Part shown: positions 19,473 to 21,967 of the stretch, in pieces
Layout of the letters: each line of letters opens with the position of its first letter
How positions within the stretch are numbered: position 1 is the first letter of the stretch
NCBI GenBank assembly: GCA_946482365.1
Contig: CAMLQY010000030.1
Location: forward strand, 1 to 21,967
DNA length: 21,967 nucleotides
Source: an uncultured Actinomycetes bacterium
GTDB lineage: Bacteria; Actinomycetota; Thermoleophilia; Solirubrobacterales; 70-9
Direction: 5' to 3'
Notes under the pieces: generated by a model
Seen by the model: only the letters and a program-made list of their open reading frames with translations
What the model was told of the DNA's origin: nothing
Database searches by the model: none
Position numbers and translations under genes: made by a program

Positions 19473-19947
19473 GCCGCCCGGCTAATGGGCATCCGGAGGA
19501 GACCTTGACCCGCCACCAGCCCATCAGCATCCCCAGGGGCCCGAGCCGGGGGCGGGAGTGCCAGTGGCCACACCCGTGCTCGCCGATGTCGGCGCGAGAG
19601 ATCCGCACCCACTTGTAGTCGACCGGAGAGGCCTGCATCAGCCGCAGCAGCTCGCGATTGGCGGCCTCGAGGTCGGCGCGCTCCCGCAGCGCCAGTCTCG
19701 CCTCGCCGATCCGCGCCGCGAGCGCGTCGCGCACCCGCTCGAGCTGTTCGAGGCCGGCCAGCCGCGGTGGCCCCGAAGGGGCCTCGACCCGTGTGTCGAC
19801 GGAAAAGAGGGGGAAGGCCTCGGCCGAGAGCCGGGACAGCTCCTGCTCGAGGCGACCGATCTGGCGGCGCAGCTCGGCACGGGCGAGGCGCTCGTCGCCC
19901 CTGACTTGGAGCTCGGCGAACCCCTCTCTTTCAAGAACGTCCACCAT
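19432..19947 (-). CDS. Coiled-coil protein with a Cys/His-rich C-terminal segment, unknown function
   Basis: 171 residues, not recognised. Residues about 10-45 and 65-106 are charged, Leu-rich and likely coiled-coil. A short C-terminal domain follows, DYKWVRISRADIGEHGCGHWHSR...LGMLMGWWRVKVSSGCPLAGRL (110-159), with His124, Cys126, His128, His130 and Cys153 as possible metal ligands and paired tryptophans. No signal peptide or membrane helix. The ATG at 19947 sits 22 bp from a 47-bp perfect palindrome that ends the upstream gene cluster. It overlaps the following membrane-protein gene by 41 bp. The C-terminal segment looks like the functional part; metal binding is inferred only from residue pattern. 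Confidence 0.68.
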   Translation of the reverse strand: MVDVLEREGFAELQVRGDERLARAELRRQIGRLEQELSRLSAEAFPLFSVDTRVEAPSGPPRLAGLEQLERVRDALAARIGEARLALRERADLEAANRELLRLMQASPVDYKWVRISRADIGEHGCGHWHSRPRLGPLGMLMGWWRVKVSSGCPLAGRLAAVEQQEPETRH

Positions 19948-19969
19948 CGCAGTCGAGTCTAGTCCACGC

Positions 19970-20016
19970 TTCCGGTGCGCTTTATCCCCTTAATAAGGGG
20001 ATAAAGCGCACCGGAA
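19970..20016. terminator. 47-bp perfect palindrome downstream of the B3/B4-domain gene
   Basis: Two perfect 23-bp arms (19970-19992 and 19994-20016) flank a single central A; the middle reads CCCCTTA-A-TAAGGGG. It starts 14 bp past the TGA of the B3/B4 gene in its reading direction. There is no U-tract. It probably isolates the two minus-strand units from each other. Confidence 0.7.
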
Positions 20017-20030
20017 ACGCCTCTGGTCAG

Positions 20031-20702
20031 TCAGGCGGCCTGGATGGTCGAGGAGGCGATCCAGAGCGCCTCGTCGACCGCCGCCTGGGGCACGCCCTTG
20101 ACCTGCACCGCGGCGAGCGTGATCCGCCGGGTATCGCGGTCGACGCCGCCGCGCCCGGAGGTCCCGCCGAAGAGCAGCTCGACGGGACCGCTCTCGTCGG
20201 CGATCGTCAGCGTTCCCTGCTCGAGCTCAGCCGGTTTTCCCGGCAGCGCCTCCCCGGGCGCGGAATCGCGGATGCAAAGCCGCCCCTGCAGGCGATCGGA
20301 GTCGAAGGCGCGAACCGCGACGCCCGTCTCCGCGATCGCGATCGTCAGCGCGTCTTCGGGCATGCCGTGCGTGACGAAGGCCCCGTCCTGGAGCCGGTCC
20401 AGCGCGAGCTGCTCGACCGGCGTGCGGGTGCGGTCGGGGTCGAGCCCGATCTGGCGGAAGAAGACCCGGTAGGCCCAGGGGATCGGTTGTTCGCGCATGT
20501 GGATCGCGTGGCCGCCGTAGAAGCGGTCCGAGAGAGCGCGCAGGCGCATACGAACCGACTCGGAGCTGCGTTCGGAGCCACCGTCGACCTCGAGCCATGC
20601 GATCCCGAGCCCCGGGAGCTCCTCCGCGACGTGGGGGGCGACCCGGCCCTGCTCGGGTGGCGGGTCCCAGCCCAGGTCGGAGCCGGCTGCCTGGCCCGCC
20701 AC
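20031..20702 (-). CDS. B3/B4 tRNA-synthetase-like domain protein
   Basis: 223 residues. Stand-alone B3/B4 domain, the fold found in the beta subunit of phenylalanyl-tRNA synthetase, where it takes part in editing mischarged tRNA. The recognisable stretch runs from about residue 55 to 185: LRALSDRFYGGHAIHMREQPIPWAYRVFFRQIGLDPDR, THGMPEDALTIAIAETGVAVRAFD and a C-terminal LEQGTLTIADESGPVELLFG. Single-domain relatives of this type are widespread but poorly characterised; hydrolytic editing of aminoacyl-tRNA is one possibility. The GTG start at 20702 has a GGAGGT site about 8 nt upstream and lies 2 bp after the stop of the thioredoxin-like gene, so the two are coupled. Confidence 0.82.
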   Translation of the reverse strand: MAGQAAGSDLGWDPPPEQGRVAPHVAEELPGLGIAWLEVDGGSERSSESVRMRLRALSDRFYGGHAIHMREQPIPWAYRVFFRQIGLDPDRTRTPVEQLALDRLQDGAFVTHGMPEDALTIAIAETGVAVRAFDSDRLQGRLCIRDSAPGEALPGKPAELEQGTLTIADESGPVELLFGGTSGRGGVDRDTRRITLAAVQVKGVPQAAVDEALWIASSTIQAA

Positions 20703-20704
20703 GA

Positions 20705-21361
20705 TCAGCCCACCTCCGCCGCGCGGGTTGCCCGCAGGAGCCGCTCCACGCGAGCGTCGAGCTGAGCCTCCGTCAGCTCGCCGATGCTCGCGTCCTGGAT
20801 CGTCCCGCCCGGGTAGGCGAAGGCAAAGGTGGGACAGCCGCCTACGCGGTAGAGGCCGGCCACCGCCCCGTCGCGGTCATAGCCGACCGGCATCCGCCAG
20901 CCCCGCTGGCGAATCGACTTGCGAACGCCGTCGCGGTCATCGCGCACGTTCAGCGAGAGGAAGCCCACGCGCCCACGGTAGCGCGCGTAGACCCGATCGA
21001 GCACGTCCTGCTGAGCGACGCAGTTGCCACCCGGGGAGAACCAGAACGAGAGCACCAGCGGCCGCGCGAAGAAATCGCAGACCCGGATCGCGCCGGGGGT
21101 GCGGATGTCGCAGGCGGGAGCCCGCCGGGCGCTCTCGGGGCAGGGCGCCTGCGAGGTCTCGCAATCGTCCTGGGCGACGTTGGCGTCCCCTTCCAGGGGG
21201 CCCGCCGCCCGCGGCACCGCGAACTCGGGCAGGGCCCAGCGAGGAGGAAGCTCGTCGAGCCCGAGCGTGCCTTCGTCCTCGGACCCCAGCGTGTTGAGGA
21301 GGGCGATCGCGATCACCACCGCAAACAGCAGCCCGACAACAACCGAGTACCGGTCCCTCAT
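20705..21361 (-). CDS. Membrane-anchored thioredoxin-fold protein with a non-canonical active site
   Basis: 218 residues. An N-terminal membrane anchor (about 7-23) places the rest outside the cytoplasmic membrane. The fold is thioredoxin/TlpA-like: LVLSFWFSPGGNCVAQQDVLDRVY (about 102-125) corresponds to the strand and active-site helix, and VGGCPTFAFAYPGG (about 173-186) supplies the cis-Pro loop. Where TlpA proteins carry a CxxC, this one reads GGNC, so only the second Cys remains. Another Cys precedes the cis-Pro, and four more sit in the 65-95 region (CETSQAPC...CDIRTPGAIRVC). It may be a disulfide-binding or single-Cys redox protein rather than a classic reductase. The ATG at 21361 is 28 bp after the MlaF-like gene's stop; the B3/B4 gene follows. 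Confidence 0.8.
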   Translation of the reverse strand: MRDRYSVVVGLLFAVVIAIALLNTLGSEDEGTLGLDELPPRWALPEFAVPRAAGPLEGDANVAQDDCETSQAPCPESARRAPACDIRTPGAIRVCDFFARPLVLSFWFSPGGNCVAQQDVLDRVYARYRGRVGFLSLNVRDDRDGVRKSIRQRGWRMPVGYDRDGAVAGLYRVGGCPTFAFAYPGGTIQDASIGELTEAQLDARVERLLRATRAAEVG

Positions 21362-21389
21362 CCGCGACAGGACCCGCGCGCCAGATGCC

Positions 21390-21967
21390 TCAGTCCATCG
21401 AGAGCGGACCGGTTACGTCCGCGTTCAGGAACTGGTGCACGAAGCGGTTCTCGGAGTCGAACAGTTCCTCCTTCGGCCCCGACTCGACGATCTTGCCGTT
21501 CCAGAGCACGGCGATGAAGTCGGAGATCCGCCGGGCGGTGTTGAGGTCGTGGCTGATCACCAGGTAGCAGCCGCCGTTCTCCTCGTGCACCTCGCGGACC
21601 AGCTCGCAGAGCAGCGCCGTGCGCACGGGGTCGAGCCCCGAGTCGGGCTCGTCGAACATCACGATCGCCGGTTCCAGCACCAGCGCCCGGGCGAAGCCGG
21701 CGCGCTTGCGCATGCCGCCGGAGAGCTCGTTCGGCATCTTGTAGGTGGCCTCGGTGAGGCCGACCTCTTTGAGCCGGCGGTTGACGATCTCGCCGATCTC
21801 TTCCTCGCTTTTGTCGGTGTGCTGCCGCAGCGGAAAGGCGATGTTGTCGTAGATGTTCATCGAGCCGAAGAGCGCCCCGTCCTGGAACAGCAGGCCGAAC
21901 TTTTTGCGCACCTCGAAGAGCTCGTCGTCGGTCATGTTCGGGATCGACTCGCCGTGCACGAGCACGT
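21390..21967 (-). CDS. MlaF/MceG-type lipid-transport ATPase, N-terminus beyond window
   Basis: Partial: about 192 residues, lacking Walker A. ABC ATPase of the MlaF/Ttg2A group, which powers MCE-protein lipid transport; in actinobacteria the MceG form serves Mce complexes. The Q-loop region GLLFQDGALFGSMNIYDNIAFPLRQHT, the signature LSGGMRKRAGFARAL, Walker B with IVMFDEPDSGLDPVR and the switch His in VISHDLNTARRISD are all present and characteristic of the group. The C-terminus FVHQFLNADVTGPLSMD is also typical. The reading frame continues to the window end. MCE genes would be expected beyond it. It may be cotranscribed with the thioredoxin-like gene 28 bp downstream. Confidence 0.92.
   Translation of the reverse strand, partial: VLVHGESIPNMTDDELFEVRKKFGLLFQDGALFGSMNIYDNIAFPLRQHTDKSEEEIGEIVNRRLKEVGLTEATYKMPNELSGGMRKRAGFARALVLEPAIVMFDEPDSGLDPVRTALLCELVREVHEENGGCYLVISHDLNTARRISDFIAVLWNGKIVESGPKEELFDSENRFVHQFLNADVTGPLSMD

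Noticed and set aside
1..21967. tRNA, rRNA or CRISPR array
   Set aside because: No cloverleaf-like segment, rRNA core sequence or regularly spaced direct repeat was seen in any intergenic stretch.

Overview
The window is about 22 kb of very GC-rich, densely packed bacterial DNA. It looks like a chromosomal segment of an actinobacterium, probably in or near the Thermoleophilia (Solirubrobacter/Conexibacter-like). That placement is inference from three things: an actinobacterial-type integration host factor (mIHF), a cut-off MlaF/MceG-type ATPase, and many GTG/TTG starts with several apparently leaderless genes. I saw no rRNA, tRNA, transposase, integrase, phage gene or CRISPR array. Long open frames opposite real genes (for example across 5354-7093 and 17155-18369) are GC-driven shadows.

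Layout. 1-874 (-) is the N-terminal three quarters of an acyl-CoA dehydrogenase with a palindromic operator upstream. 1040-2192 (+) is a tightly coupled trio: a small membrane protein, an acidic unknown protein and a Bcp-type peroxiredoxin. 2199-5610 (-) reads, in transcription order, small membrane protein, lipoprotein, CAX-type Ca2+/H+ antiporter and CaCA-type Na+/Ca2+ antiporter, a possible envelope/cation operon. 5618-7874 (+) is a MoxR AAA+ ATPase followed by a VWA protein of the CoxE type. 7875-8304 is a gene-free stretch filled with long inverted repeats between convergent genes.

8305-9712 (-) is a TauE/SafE transporter followed by a cysteine-free Rrf2 regulator, divergent from a three-gene ABC importer (ATPase, permease, ThiY/NMT1-like lipoprotein) at 9790-12390 (+). 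The importer probably takes up a thiamine-pyrimidine-type substrate. A palindrome lies between the divergent starts. 12363-14660 (-) is a PAS-GAF-GGDEF-EAL c-di-GMP protein whose 3' end overlaps the importer's last gene. 14747-15915 (-) is an AlkA-like glycosylase behind a small membrane protein.

16015-17154 (-) is a tandem-GNAT acyltransferase-like protein, divergent by 24 bp from an alpha-oxoamine synthase of serine-palmitoyltransferase type (17179-18438, +). This is the most interesting pair, a possible unusual-lipid (ceramide-like) module. 18691-19047 (+) is mIHF with a good promoter and a long leader. 19056-19947 (-) holds a membrane protein and a coiled-coil Cys/His protein. 20031-21361 (-) holds a thioredoxin-fold protein lacking the first active-site Cys and a B3/B4-domain protein. 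21390-21967 (-) is the cut-off MlaF-like ATPase.

Two window-wide patterns stand out. Long, often perfect stem-loops without U-tracts sit at gene 3' ends, some swallowing the stop codon. Several genes have a -10-like hexamer 6-7 nt before the start codon and no Shine-Dalgarno, as expected for leaderless transcripts.
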